A stretch of DNA of 64,000 bases from Streptomyces sp. NBC_00286 (GCF_036173125.1 NZ_CP108054.1:7841001-7905000); one strand, 5' to 3'; numbered from the stretch's first letter, positions 8,863 to 18,389 are shown. Notes: generated by a model not told the origin, from the sequence alone. Made by a program: numbers and translations.

Positions 8863-10266
8863 ATGAGCCCGCTCGCAACAGGCCCCACACCGGGCCTGGC
8901 TTCAAGCTTCGCTTCAGACCTCGCTTCAGGCCCTCAAGGTCCGGCCGCCCTAAGGCCGTTGATCACCACGGTCCTCGAAGCCCTACGCACCGGCGCCGCC
9001 GCAAGAAGAGGCCCCCTCCCCACCGGCGGCCCCGAAACAGTCGCCGCACGCATACGCACCGCCCTGGGCGAGCCTCTGCCCACACACTGCGACCCGGACG
9101 GGCTACGCACCCTCGTCCACGCCTTCGCCGCAGGCGCCGCCGACCCGGCCGACCCCCTGTGCACCGCCCACCTCCACTGCCCGCCCCTCGCCGTCGCCAC
9201 CGCCGCCGACCTCGCCGCCTCCGCGCTCAACCCCTCCCTCGACTCCTGGGACCAGGCCCCCGCCGCCTCCGAGCTGGAGGCCCTGGTCACGGCAGCGCTC
9301 GCCAAGGAGGTGTACGGCACACCAGCCGACGCCCTCGTCACCACCGGCGGCACCGAGTCCAACCAGCTCGCCCTCCTCCTCGCCCGTGAACTGAACGGCG
9401 CCGTCCAACTCGTATGCGCCCAGAACGCCCACCACTCCCTGCACCGCGCCACCTGGCTTCTGGGCCTCCCCGCACCCATCACCGTCCCCGCCCTCTCAGG
9501 CACGCTCGACCCCGCCACCCTCGACGCAACCCTCACCAAGCTGCCCGGTCCACTGATCGTCGCCGCCACCGCCGGCACCACCGACGCCGGACTCATCGAC
9601 CCGCTCCCCGCCATCGCCGACGTCTGCCGGGCCCACGGCGCCCGCCTGCACATCGACGCGGCGTACGGCGGAGGCCTCCTCTTCAGCGACCGCCACCGCG
9701 GCAGCCTCGACGGCCTCGCCCGCGCCCACACCGTCACCCTCGACCTGCACAAACTCGGCTGGCAGCCCGTCGCCGCAGGCCTGCTGGCCGTCCAGGACCC
9801 GCACGACCTCCGCGTACTGGAACACCACGCCGACTACCTCAACGCCGACGACGACACCGAGGCCGGCCTCCCCGACCTCCTCGGCCGCTCCCTGCGTACC
9901 ACCAGACGCCCCGACATCCTCAAGATCGCCGTCACCCTCAAAACACTCGGACGGCAGGGACTCGGCGCACTCGTCGACCAAGTCTGCGCCCACGCCCGCG
10001 AGTTCGCCCACCTCATCGCGTCACACCACGGGTTCGAGCTCTACGCACCGCCCACCATCAGCACCGTCCTCTTCCGTCCCGTCCACTGGACCGACGACGC
10101 CGTAGCCGACGTACGCCGCACCCTCCTCACCGAAGGCAGCGCCGTCCTCGGCCGCGCCCGCCCCGACGGCCGCCTCTGGCTCAAAGCCACCCTGCTCAAC
10201 CCGCACACCACACCCGGCGACCTCGCCGCCCTCCTGAAACTGGTGGAAGGACACGCACCCCGATGA
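8863..10266 (+). CDS. Pyridoxal-phosphate-dependent decarboxylase (group II, DABA/lysine decarboxylase-like)
   Basis: 467 residues. Family features: SLDSWDQ near residue 125, the cofactor-anchoring GGTESNQLALLLAR, IDAAYGGG (Asp contacting the pyridine nitrogen), and the Schiff-base lysine in LDLHKLGW. Such enzymes decarboxylate lysine, diaminobutyrate or aromatic amino acids. The next gene overlaps by four bases (ATGA) and encodes a lysine/ornithine N-hydroxylase, the pairing that opens hydroxamate siderophore synthesis (amine, then N-hydroxyamine). That makes lysine-to-cadaverine or a similar diamine likely, but the substrate is inferred. No siderophore synthetase follows, and no iron-box palindrome is obvious upstream. 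Confidence 0.8.
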   Translation: MSPLATGPTPGLASSFASDLASGPQGPAALRPLITTVLEALRTGAAARRGPLPTGGPETVAARIRTALGEPLPTHCDPDGLRTLVHAFAAGAADPADPLCTAHLHCPPLAVATAADLAASALNPSLDSWDQAPAASELEALVTAALAKEVYGTPADALVTTGGTESNQLALLLARELNGAVQLVCAQNAHHSLHRATWLLGLPAPITVPALSGTLDPATLDATLTKLPGPLIVAATAGTTDAGLIDPLPAIADVCRAHGARLHIDAAYGGGLLFSDRHRGSLDGLARAHTVTLDLHKLGWQPVAAGLLAVQDPHDLRVLEHHADYLNADDDTEAGLPDLLGRSLRTTRRPDILKIAVTLKTLGRQGLGALVDQVCAHAREFAHLIASHHGFELYAPPTISTVLFRPVHWTDDAVADVRRTLLTEGSAVLGRARPDGRLWLKATLLNPHTTPGDLAALLKLVEGHAPR

Positions 10267-11693
10267 TCCCAAGTCCTCGCTCCGCACAGCACGAACCCGA
10301 GGCACCCCGCGACCTGGTGGGCATCGGCATCGGCCCCTTCAACCTCTCCCTCGCCGCCCTCGCCCAGCCCCTCACCGAACTCGACACCGCCTTCTACGAC
10401 CAGCGCCCCGCCTTCGACTGGCACCCCGGCCTCCTCATCGACGGCGCCACCCTCCAAGTCCCCTTCCTCGCCGACCTGGTCACCCTCGCCGACCCCGTAA
10501 GCCCCTGGACCTTCCTCAACTACCTCCGCAGCCGCGACCGCCTCTTCCCCTTCTACTTCGCCGAGCGCTTCCACATCCACCGCGCCGAATACGCCGCGTA
10601 CTGCCGCTGGGTCAGCGACCACCTCCCCGGACTCCACTTCGGCCACCGCATCGACGCCGTCCGCTGGAACCCGCACCGAGACCTCTTCGAAGTCGACTTC
10701 ACCCGACGACCCGAAGGCGGCGCAGGCGCGGAAAGCGGGGAGGCCCACGGCTGTACGTACGCCAAGAACCTCGTCCTCGGCATCGGCACCGCCCCCCACA
10801 TCCCCGAACCGCTCCGCCCCCTCGTCGAAGCCCCCGGCGTACCCGTCATCCACGCCGCCGACTACCTCGAACACCGCGAACGGCTCCTCACCGCCGGCCA
10901 CATCACCGTCATCGGGTCAGGACAGTCCGGCGCCGAGGTCTACCTCGACCTCCTACGCCACCGCCCCGCAGGCCGCGAAAAGATCCACTGGCTCGCCCGG
11001 ACAGAAGCGTTCGCCCCCATGGAGTACTCGAAACTCGGCCTCGAACACTTCACCCCCGACTACACGCGCTACTTCCACGCCCTGCCCGAACCCGTACGCG
11101 ACCGCCTCGTCCCCGCCCAGTGGCAGCTCCACAAAGGCATCGACGCCGACACCATCGCCGCCATCCACGACGAGCTCTACCAGCGCACCCTCCACGGCGG
11201 CTGGCCCGACACCGTCCTCACCCCCGGCGTCCACGTCCGCACCGCGGGCCGCATCGACCGGACGGCCATCGAGCTCCACCTCGAACACGTCCAGCAGGGC
11301 ACCGGTACCCGCCTCACCACCGACGCCGTCGTCCTCGCCACCGGCTACCGCGAACGCCCCCTCGAACCCCTCCTCGCCGGCCTCGACCCCTACGTGAGCC
11401 GCGACAGCGCCGGCCGCCCCCACATCGACGACCAGTACCGCCTCAGCCTCGCCCCCGCCGTCACCGGCTCCCTCTACGTCCAGAACGCCGAACTCCACAC
11501 CCACGGCGTCGGCACCCCCGACCTCGGCCTAGCCGCCTGGCGCAGCGCCACCATCCTCAACTCCCTCACCGGCAAAGACCCTTACCCACTGCCGCGGCGC
11601 ACCGCCTTCACCACCTTCGGCCTTGAAGACGGGATCACGGAGGGAGGGGATCAGGGGAAAACAGGGGCGCTCTCCCGCGTCCGTGTCCCGTGA
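10263..11693 (+). CDS. Lysine/ornithine N-monooxygenase family protein
   Basis: 476 residues. A flavin-dependent N-hydroxylase of the IucD/PvdA/DesB family. The FAD site is GIGIGPFNLSLAAL at about 20-33, the NADPH site IGSGQSGAEVYLDLL is mid-protein, and ATGYRE precedes the C-terminal domain. These enzymes use FAD, NADPH and oxygen to hydroxylate a terminal amine for hydroxamate siderophores. The ATG at 10263 overlaps the decarboxylase stop (ATGA), so the two are translationally coupled. The last 20 residues (after TFGLEDG) are low in complexity and unlikely to be functional. No acyltransferase or NIS synthetase gene follows; the pathway may be split or incomplete. Confidence 0.9.
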   Translation: MIPSPRSAQHEPEAPRDLVGIGIGPFNLSLAALAQPLTELDTAFYDQRPAFDWHPGLLIDGATLQVPFLADLVTLADPVSPWTFLNYLRSRDRLFPFYFAERFHIHRAEYAAYCRWVSDHLPGLHFGHRIDAVRWNPHRDLFEVDFTRRPEGGAGAESGEAHGCTYAKNLVLGIGTAPHIPEPLRPLVEAPGVPVIHAADYLEHRERLLTAGHITVIGSGQSGAEVYLDLLRHRPAGREKIHWLARTEAFAPMEYSKLGLEHFTPDYTRYFHALPEPVRDRLVPAQWQLHKGIDADTIAAIHDELYQRTLHGGWPDTVLTPGVHVRTAGRIDRTAIELHLEHVQQGTGTRLTTDAVVLATGYRERPLEPLLAGLDPYVSRDSAGRPHIDDQYRLSLAPAVTGSLYVQNAELHTHGVGTPDLGLAAWRSATILNSLTGKDPYPLPRRTAFTTFGLEDGITEGGDQGKTGALSRVRVP

Positions 11694-11730
11694 GTGCGCG
11701 AGCCGCAGGTGTGGAGCCGACGGCAGCGCG

Positions 11731-12510
11731 TCACATGGCCACGACAGCGGTCTTTCCGCCATCCACAGTCAGCGTGGTGCCGTTGATGTAGGACGCCTTG
11801 GGTGACACAAGGAACCGGACAGCGTTCGCGACCTCTTCGGGGTCTCCGCCACGTCCGGCAGGCAGCGAGGCGAGGTAGGTGCCGTACATGTCGCGGATGC
11901 CCTCGTTCACCGGGGTGACGATGAAGCCGGGATCGACGGAGTTGACCCGTACCCCTCGAGGTCCGTATTCCGCCGTCCACGACCTGGTCATCATGGACAA
12001 CGCCGCCTTCGACGCCTGGAAGGCGCACGTGCCGGCAGCGGCCATCGAGGTGCTCAGGCTCCCTACGTTGACGATGGCCCCGCGGCCACGCTCGGCCATG
12101 GCCGGGGCGAAGGCGCCCGTCAGGATGAACGGCGCCTTGGCGTGGACGTTGAAGGCAGCGTCGTACATCTCCTCCGGAGTGGACTCGGTCGGCGCGAAGC
12201 CTCCGCCTCCGGCGTTGTGCACCAAGACGTCGAGCGGGCCGTCGATGGCATCCCGTATCCGCTCGACCAGACCGCGTACCGCCGCGGGATCGCCCAGGTC
12301 GGCGACCAGATCGACCGCCCGGCCACCTTCGGCCTCGATGGATCGACGAGTCTCGGCGGCCCGCTCTCGATCGCGACCCGTGACGATGACCGAGTACCCG
12401 TCCTGAGCCAGGCCGGCCGCCGTCGCGCGACCGATCCCACTCGTCGAACCGGTCACCAGCGCCCATAAAGAGCCCTGCGTGGACGTCTCCAAGTGGCTGT
12501 GCTCGCTCAT
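11731..12510 (-). CDS. SDR-family protein with catalytic Tyr replaced by Phe
   Basis: 259 residues of classical SDR fold: TGSTSGIGRA at 20-29, HNAG at 98-101, Ser151, and the C-terminal NGTTLTVDGGKT typical of glucose/3-ketoacyl reductase-like members. The motif that should read YxxxK is FQASK: codon TTC at 12021-12019 gives Phe164, with Lys168 and the Ser151 spacing (13) kept. Loss of the tyrosine normally abolishes SDR catalysis, so this may bind nucleotide without turning it over. It is convergent with the N-hydroxylase gene and divergent from the SIMPL gene, so it is not part of the siderophore-like pair. Confidence 0.85.
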   Translation of the reverse strand: MSEHSHLETSTQGSLWALVTGSTSGIGRATAAGLAQDGYSVIVTGRDRERAAETRRSIEAEGGRAVDLVADLGDPAAVRGLVERIRDAIDGPLDVLVHNAGGGGFAPTESTPEEMYDAAFNVHAKAPFILTGAFAPAMAERGRGAIVNVGSLSTSMAAAGTCAFQASKAALSMMTRSWTAEYGPRGVRVNSVDPGFIVTPVNEGIRDMYGTYLASLPAGRGGDPEEVANAVRFLVSPKASYINGTTLTVDGGKTAVVAM

Positions 12511-12664
12511 TGCCGCGTTCCTTTCACGTTCTCTGTTGGATGATCACCTCGCCGGCGATCACCGGGATCGTATTGCCCGGCAACCTGCCAGTAGGCAGCG
12601 GTCGCAGCAGAACCCGACAACAGCTCAGTCCCACAACCAGGCCACCGATGACAGAGTGGGACGT

Positions 12665-13381
12665 ATGACCTCATCCGCAGAGGAACCCCGACCCGCAACC
12701 CCCTACGGCACGCCGGACGCTCCCCGCCTCGCTGTCCGCGGTGAAGCCCACCTCGAAGTCGACCCCGAGATCGCCCGCATCGGCGTCACCGTCATGGCCC
12801 GCGGCACCGACCGCCGCTCCGCCCTCGACGACCTCACCCGCCGCAACGCCACCACCCTCGACCTGATCAAGACGTACGGCCAGGCCGTCGAGCATCTGGA
12901 AACCGGCGCCTTCTCCATCAGCCCCGAACTCACCAAACACGGCCGCGGCGAACGCATCCGCGCCTACCACGGCCGCGTCCACACCACCGCCGAACTCACC
13001 GACTTCACCGCACTCGGCGAACTGACAACACGCCTGGCCGACCTGGACCTCACCCGCGTCGACGGCCCCTTCTGGGCGCTGCGCCCCACCTCACCGGCCC
13101 ACCGTGAAGCCCGGCAACAGGCGGTACGTGAAGCCGTCCAACGCGCCCGCGAATACGCCGAAGCACTCGGTACGACCCTTGCGGCGCTGGTCGAACTCGC
13201 CGACATCGGCGCGGAAAACAGCGAGCGTTACGCAGTGGCCGCCTCAAGTCGCATGCGCAGCGCCGGTTACGCCGACGCCATCGAGGAATCCCGCGCCGCA
13301 CCCCTCGACCTCGAACCCCAACGCCAGCACGTCTACGCCCACGTAAATGCCCGCTTTACGATGGCGCCCCCGGAGCTGTAA
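12665..13381 (+). CDS. SIMPL domain-containing protein (DUF541)
   Basis: 238 residues. The opening RLAVRGEAHLEVDPEIARIGVTVMARGTDRRSALDDL and the later REARQQAVREAVQRAREYAEALG are the signature halves of the SIMPL/DUF541 fold. Proteins of this family are linked to oxidative-stress tolerance and interleukin-receptor kinase signalling in animals; the bacterial role is unclear. No signal peptide is seen, unlike most bacterial members, which suggests a cytosolic form. ATG 12665 was preferred to the longer reading because the fold starts soon after it. Divergent from the SDR-like gene. Confidence 0.8.
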   Translation: MTSSAEEPRPATPYGTPDAPRLAVRGEAHLEVDPEIARIGVTVMARGTDRRSALDDLTRRNATTLDLIKTYGQAVEHLETGAFSISPELTKHGRGERIRAYHGRVHTTAELTDFTALGELTTRLADLDLTRVDGPFWALRPTSPAHREARQQAVREAVQRAREYAEALGTTLAALVELADIGAENSERYAVAASSRMRSAGYADAIEESRAAPLDLEPQRQHVYAHVNARFTMAPPEL

Positions 13382-13513
13382 TCACCGCCTTAAATGCTCA
13401 TCGGAGCACCTCGGCGCACAATTCAACACTTGTCAATAGCCCTTCACGCAAAGGTCGTTGAGTAGTCATGCACGACCAATTCCTTACCCGCCGGTAAGCC
13501 CTAGGCTCGAACC

Positions 13514-14950
13514 ATGCGCCGAGCAAAGATCGTCTGTACTATGGGCCCCGCCACCGACTCGTACGACCAGATCAAAGCACTGGTCGAAGCCGGAATGGAC
13601 GTAGCCCGCTTCAACCTCAGCCACGGCACCTACGCCGACCACGAGGAGCGCTACCAGCACGTACGAAAGGCCTCCGACGAAAGCGGCCGCAGCGTCGGAA
13701 TCCTCGCCGACCTTCAAGGCCCGAAGATCCGACTCGGCCGATTCAGCGAAGGCCCCGTACTGCTTGAACGCGGAGACACCTTCACCATCACCGTCGAAGA
13801 CGGCGTCCAAGGCGACCGCCAGACCTGCGGCACCACCTACGACGGACTCGCCGCCGACGTCACCACCGGCGAACGCATCCTCGTCGACGACGGCAAAGTC
13901 TGCCTCGAAGTCACCGCCGTCGACGGCCCCCGCGTCCACACCACCGTCGTCGAAGGCGGCATGGTCTCCGACCACAAGGGCCTCAACCTCCCCGGCGTCG
14001 CCGTCTCCGTCCCCGCCCTCTCCGACAAGGACGAGGCCGACCTCCGCTGGGCCCTGCGCACCGGCTTCGACGTCATCGCCCTCTCCTTCGTCCGCAGCGG
14101 ACGCGACATCGAGGACGTCCACCGGATCATGGACGAAGAGGGCCGCCGCCTCCCCGTCATCGCCAAGGTCGAAAAACCGCAGGCAGTGGACAACATCGAA
14201 GACATCGTGGCGGCATTCGACGGCATCATGGTCGCGCGCGGCGACCTCGGCGTGGAAATGCCCCTGGAACAGGTCCCGATCGTCCAGAAACGCGCCATCA
14301 AACTCGCCAAGCGCAACGCCAAGCCGGTCATCGTCGCCACCCAGATGCTCGACTCGATGATCGACAACTCCCGCCCGACGAGGGCAGAAGCGAGCGACGT
14401 CGCCAACGCCGTCATCGACGGCACGGACGCGGTGATGCTGTCCGGCGAGACAAGCGTCGGCAAATACCCGATCGAAACGGTCAGCACGATGTCCCGCATC
14501 GTCGAAGCAGCCGAGGAAGACATCCTCGCAAAGGGCCTGCCACCCCTGACCGAACGCAACAAACCCCGCACCCAGGGCGGCGCCGTAGCCCGCGCAGCAG
14601 CAGAAATGGGCGACTTCCTGGGCGCAAAGTTCCTGGTGGCCTTCACGCAGAGCGGCGATACCGTCCGCCGCCTCTCCCGCTACAGGTCGCCCATCCCTCT
14701 CCTGGCCTTCACCCCGGACCCGGCCACCCGCTCCCAGCTGAACCTCACCTGGGGCGTCGAAACCTTCCTCGGCCCCCACGTCAACTCCACTGACGCGATG
14801 GTCGACCAGGTCGACGAACAGCTCCTGAAGATCGGCCGCTGCCAGAAGGGAGACATCGTGGTGATCACGGCCGGCTCCCCGCCGGGCGTCTCGGGCTCCA
14901 CGAACCTGGTCCGGGTGCACCATATTGGGGAGGACGACGCGCCCAAGTAG
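13514..14950 (+). CDS. pyk: Pyruvate kinase
   Basis: 478 residues, full length. Transfers phosphate from phosphoenolpyruvate to ADP, the last step of glycolysis. Seen are the opening RAKIVCTMGPA, FNLSHG, the active-site segment FDGIMVARGDLGVEMP (Asp/Arg/Gly loop for metal and PEP), and the Lys of AKVEKPQAV, followed by the C-terminal allosteric domain. Streptomycetes usually have two such genes; which one this is cannot be told from sequence alone. It is convergent with the LAGLIDADG gene with only ten bases between stops and no terminator between them. Confidence 0.95.
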   Translation: MRRAKIVCTMGPATDSYDQIKALVEAGMDVARFNLSHGTYADHEERYQHVRKASDESGRSVGILADLQGPKIRLGRFSEGPVLLERGDTFTITVEDGVQGDRQTCGTTYDGLAADVTTGERILVDDGKVCLEVTAVDGPRVHTTVVEGGMVSDHKGLNLPGVAVSVPALSDKDEADLRWALRTGFDVIALSFVRSGRDIEDVHRIMDEEGRRLPVIAKVEKPQAVDNIEDIVAAFDGIMVARGDLGVEMPLEQVPIVQKRAIKLAKRNAKPVIVATQMLDSMIDNSRPTRAEASDVANAVIDGTDAVMLSGETSVGKYPIETVSTMSRIVEAAEEDILAKGLPPLTERNKPRTQGGAVARAAAEMGDFLGAKFLVAFTQSGDTVRRLSRYRSPIPLLAFTPDPATRSQLNLTWGVETFLGPHVNSTDAMVDQVDEQLLKIGRCQKGDIVVITAGSPPGVSGSTNLVRVHHIGEDDAPK

Positions 14951-14960
14951 TGGTGTGCGG

Positions 14961-15758
14961 TTAGTGCTTGGGGCCTACGTGGGTGTCCATCAGGGCTACG
15001 GAGGCTTTGCGGGCGACCGAGATGTTGTACGGGTTTCCGTGCCGGGTACAGGGCTTCCACTCGATACCGAGCTTGTCGAGGGTGTCGGTGTAGAGCTGAC
15101 GGATGTCGTCGGAGACGTTGGTGAAGAAGTACCGGGGGTATTCGTAGCGCTTGCGCTCACCCGCTACGAGGCGCGTTGTCCAGTTCGTGATGCGGCAGCC
15201 GTCGGAGTGTATGAGGCCGCGGATGAACTCCCACGGGTGGGCGTCGACTATGTCCTGCTGCCAGGGCTCGAGGGCGATGGTGCGCTCGTGCTTCTTGCCG
15301 GGGCCGTGCTGGGGAAACATGCACGTCCAGTGCTTGGTGTAGGACTTCACCTCGACACAGCCCGGCTTGTAGCGCTGTCGCACGCTCGGGATCGGCATCA
15401 CGTTACGCATGGCATCTTCGGCGGCTGCAATCAGCCCGGTCTGCAAGGCGTTGCAGAAGATGGACAAGTGATGCTGCTTGCGCTTCGAGATGATGTGGCC
15501 ATCGCCGAGATAGAGGCCGAGGAGATAAGCGTACGCGGCTCTGTCGAACTCGCGGCCCGTGCAGCGGGGGCAGTCCGTGGGCTGCTCGTACGTTTCGCCG
15601 CGCGCTTTCCGATCTTCGCTGCGCCACCAACCGATGGTTCCGCGCGGGATGTTGAGGCGCTCAGCGACTGTGCGGTTGGGGACGCCCTGGCGCATGAGTG
15701 CGACGGCTTGGGCGCGAATCGAAGGGCTGTGCTGTTCCATGCGGACACTCTCTGCCAC
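14961..15758 (-). CDS. HTH plus LAGLIDADG-motif protein (homing-endonuclease-like)
   Basis: 265 residues. An N-terminal helix-turn-helix (residues 18-48, AVALMRQGVPNRTVAERLNI) is followed by a CPRC pair at 63-66 and two LAGLIDADG-type helices: YLLGLYLGDG at 78-87 and FIRGLIHSDG at 178-187. Both motifs keep the acidic residue (Asp86, Asp186), as in monomeric double-motif endonucleases. Start is GTG 15758 or ATG 15740 (GAGAG about 10 bases upstream favours the latter). It lies on the same strand as, and just downstream of, the CAA tRNA, behind that tRNA's terminator. It could be a free-standing homing nuclease, a domesticated derivative, or a transcription factor of the WhiA kind. Confidence 0.75.
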   Translation of the reverse strand: MAESVRMEQHSPSIRAQAVALMRQGVPNRTVAERLNIPRGTIGWWRSEDRKARGETYEQPTDCPRCTGREFDRAAYAYLLGLYLGDGHIISKRKQHHLSIFCNALQTGLIAAAEDAMRNVMPIPSVRQRYKPGCVEVKSYTKHWTCMFPQHGPGKKHERTIALEPWQQDIVDAHPWEFIRGLIHSDGCRITNWTTRLVAGERKRYEYPRYFFTNVSDDIRQLYTDTLDKLGIEWKPCTRHGNPYNISVARKASVALMDTHVGPKH

Positions 15759-15781
15759 TGATCGCTACAGTGCGCAGCAAA

Positions 15782-15815
15782 AAGCGGATGTTCACGAGAA
15801 CGAGAACATCCGCTT
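15782..15815 (-). terminator. Terminator hairpin after the CAA tRNA
   Basis: Perfect 12-bp stem AAGCGGATGTTC / GAACATCCGCTT with a 10-base loop. On the minus strand it is followed by a run of five T. It lies 31 bases downstream of the tRNA and 24 bases before the LAGLIDADG start, so that gene should need its own promoter. On the plus strand it is followed by ATTTT, so it could act both ways. Confidence 0.8.
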
Positions 15816-15845
15816 ATTTTGGTGACCTTGGAATCTAAGGAAAAG

Positions 15846-15918
15846 TGCCCCGAGTCGGATTCGAACCGACGCTGTCGGTGGTTTGAGCACCGTGCCTCTA
15901 CCGCTGGGCTACCGGGGC
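15846..15918 (-). tRNA. tRNA with anticodon CAA (Leu codon UUG), short variable loop
   Basis: 73 nt. The acceptor stem is GCCCCGG with TCGGGGC (last pair G-U), with A73 and no encoded CCA. The T arm GTCGG-TTCGAAT-CCGAC is perfect. The anticodon arm CGGTG-CTCAAAC-CACCG is perfect, giving anticodon CAA and A37. The D stem is 3 bp (GCC/GGC) with AGCGGTAGA in the loop. The variable loop is only 5 nt (ACAGC). Leucine tRNAs normally carry a long class II variable arm, so isotype by anticodon and by shape disagree. It is divergent from the ANTAR regulator gene. Confidence 0.9.
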
Positions 15919-16022
15919 TTCCTGTAAAACGAAGGTCAGCGGTCGCCCGCTGTGTTCCCACCATACCGCAGCTAGGTACGCTCTTGGGAGCAGTACCCCT
16001 GTGCCCTGAACGAGGAGCCCCC

Positions 16023-16679
16023 GTGACCGCCCCCGAGTCGCCCCAGCCCGTAGACGCGCCCGACGAGGACAAGTCGCACGTGCCTCCGCTGACGACCCGT
16101 GTCGTCATCGCCGAGGACGAGGCGTTGATCCGTCTCGACCTCAAGGAGATGCTCGAAGAAGAGGGCTACTCCGTCGTTGGCGAGGCCGGCGATGGCGAGG
16201 AGGCCGTGGAGCTCGCTCGGGAGCACCGTCCGGACCTGGTGATCCTTGACGTGAAGATGCCGAAGCTCGACGGAATCTCCGCGGCCGAGAAGATCGCCGA
16301 GGAGTCCATTGCTCCGGTCCTCATGCTGACGGCCTTCTCGCAGCGTGATCTCGTCGAGCGGGCCCGTGACGCCGGTGCGATGGCGTACTTGGTGAAGCCG
16401 TTCAGTAAGAGCGATGTCGTCCCGGCGATCGAGATGGCTGTCTCCCGCTTCACGGAGTTGAAGCAGTTGGAGAAGGAGATCGTCGATCTGACGCAGCGTC
16501 TTGAGACGCGCAAGCTCGTGGATCGTGCGAAGTCGGTTCTGCAGACGGAGTACGGGCTTTCGGAGCCCGCCGCGTTCCGGTGGATTCAGAAGACGTCGAT
16601 GGATCGTCGGATGTCGATGCAGCAGGTGGCGGAGGCGGTTATTCAGGACGCGGAGGAGAAGAAGGCCGCGAAGGACTGA
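16023..16679 (+). CDS. pdtaR: ANTAR-domain response regulator (PdtaR-like)
   Basis: 218 residues. N-terminal receiver: EDE at 31-33, phospho-acceptor Asp76 (LVILDVKMPKLDG), Lys125 (YLVKPFSK). C-terminal ANTAR RNA-binding domain from about 145 (LEKEIVDLTQRLETRKLVDRAKSVLQ, then LSEPAAFRWIQKTSMDRRMSMQQVAEAVI). ANTAR proteins bind paired RNA hairpins and act by antitermination; the actinobacterial orthologue pairs with histidine kinase PdtaS, which is not in this window. GTG 16023 has GAGGAG just upstream. No ANTAR-type double hairpin target was noticed nearby. Confidence 0.92.
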   Translation: MTAPESPQPVDAPDEDKSHVPPLTTRVVIAEDEALIRLDLKEMLEEEGYSVVGEAGDGEEAVELAREHRPDLVILDVKMPKLDGISAAEKIAEESIAPVLMLTAFSQRDLVERARDAGAMAYLVKPFSKSDVVPAIEMAVSRFTELKQLEKEIVDLTQRLETRKLVDRAKSVLQTEYGLSEPAAFRWIQKTSMDRRMSMQQVAEAVIQDAEEKKAAKD

Positions 16680-16701
16680 GGTCGGTTCCTGCACGCGCGT
16701 A

Positions 16702-16753
16702 CATACGGCGAGGCCCGCGCCCCTTTTGCAAGGGGTGCGGGCCTCGCCGTATG
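16702..16753. terminator. Long bidirectional terminator hairpin
   Basis: CATACGGCGAGGCCCGC pairs with GCGGGCCTCGCCGTATG, and the stem continues through GCCCCTT/AAGGGGTG around TTGC, about 23 bp with one mismatch. It sits between the convergent ANTAR regulator and livF and should stop transcription from both sides. Confidence 0.85.
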
Positions 16754-16764
16754 AAGGGTGGAGC

Positions 16765-17477
16765 TTAGTCCTCGCCCAGGTACGCCTTGCGTACGGATTC
16801 GTCGTGCAGGAGGTCCTGTCCGCTGCCGGAGAGGACGATGTTGCCGACTTCCATGACGTGCCCGTGGTCGGCCAGTGACAGTGCCGCCTGGGCGTTCTGT
16901 TCGACCAGGAGGATGGTCGTGCCCTGGGATTTGAGTTCGGCGATGGTGGCCATGATCTTCTGCATCATGATCGGCGAGAGGCCCATGGAGGGTTCGTCGA
17001 GCATGAGGAGTTTGGGCTGTGACATGAGGGCGCGGCCCATGGCGAGCATTTGCTGTTCGCCGCCGGAGAGGGTTCCGGCGGCCTGCTTACGGCGTTCTCC
17101 GAGGATGGGGAAGAGGTCGTAGGCCCGCTGGATGTCCTTTTCGATGCCCGCTTTGTCGTCGCGGAGGAATGCGCCGAGCCGCAGATTGTCCTCGATGGTC
17201 ATGCGGGGGAAGATGTGCCGCCCCTCGGGGGAGTGGGCGAGCCCCAGCGAGACGATCTGGTGGGCCGGGGTCTTCTTCAGCGATTTGCCGCCGAATTTGA
17301 TCTGGCCGCTCAGCGGCTTCAGCAGCCCTGAAAGGGTGCGGAGAGTCGTGGTCTTGCCGGCTCCGTTGGTGCCGATGAGAGTGACGACTTCGCCGGCTTC
17401 GACCTTGAAGGAGATACCTTTGACGGCTTCGATTTTGCCGTAGGCGACGCGGAGTTCGTCGACTTCGAGGAGGGCGG

Positions 17478-17481
<4 letters not shown>
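16765..17481 (-). CDS. livF: Branched-chain amino acid ABC transporter ATP-binding protein LivF
   Basis: 238 residues. Second ATPase of the HAAT transporter. Walker A GTNGAGKTT, signature LSGGEQQMLAMGRAL, Walker B LLMLDEPS and the switch His in TTILLVEQN all read cleanly. Size is normal for LivF. Last gene of the operon livK-H-M-G-F; its ATG overlaps the livG stop by four bases (ATGA), so translation is coupled and LivF/LivG are made in equal amounts. Sits on the cytosolic face of the membrane with LivG, powering uptake of Leu, Ile, Val or related amino acids. Confidence 0.95.

Positions 17482-18389
<908 letters not shown>

Noticed and set aside
14951..14960. Attachment site or tRNA 3'-end duplication flanking the LAGLIDADG gene
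   Set aside because: No copy of the tRNA 3' end was found between pyk and the tRNA, so an integrase-type insertion is not supported.
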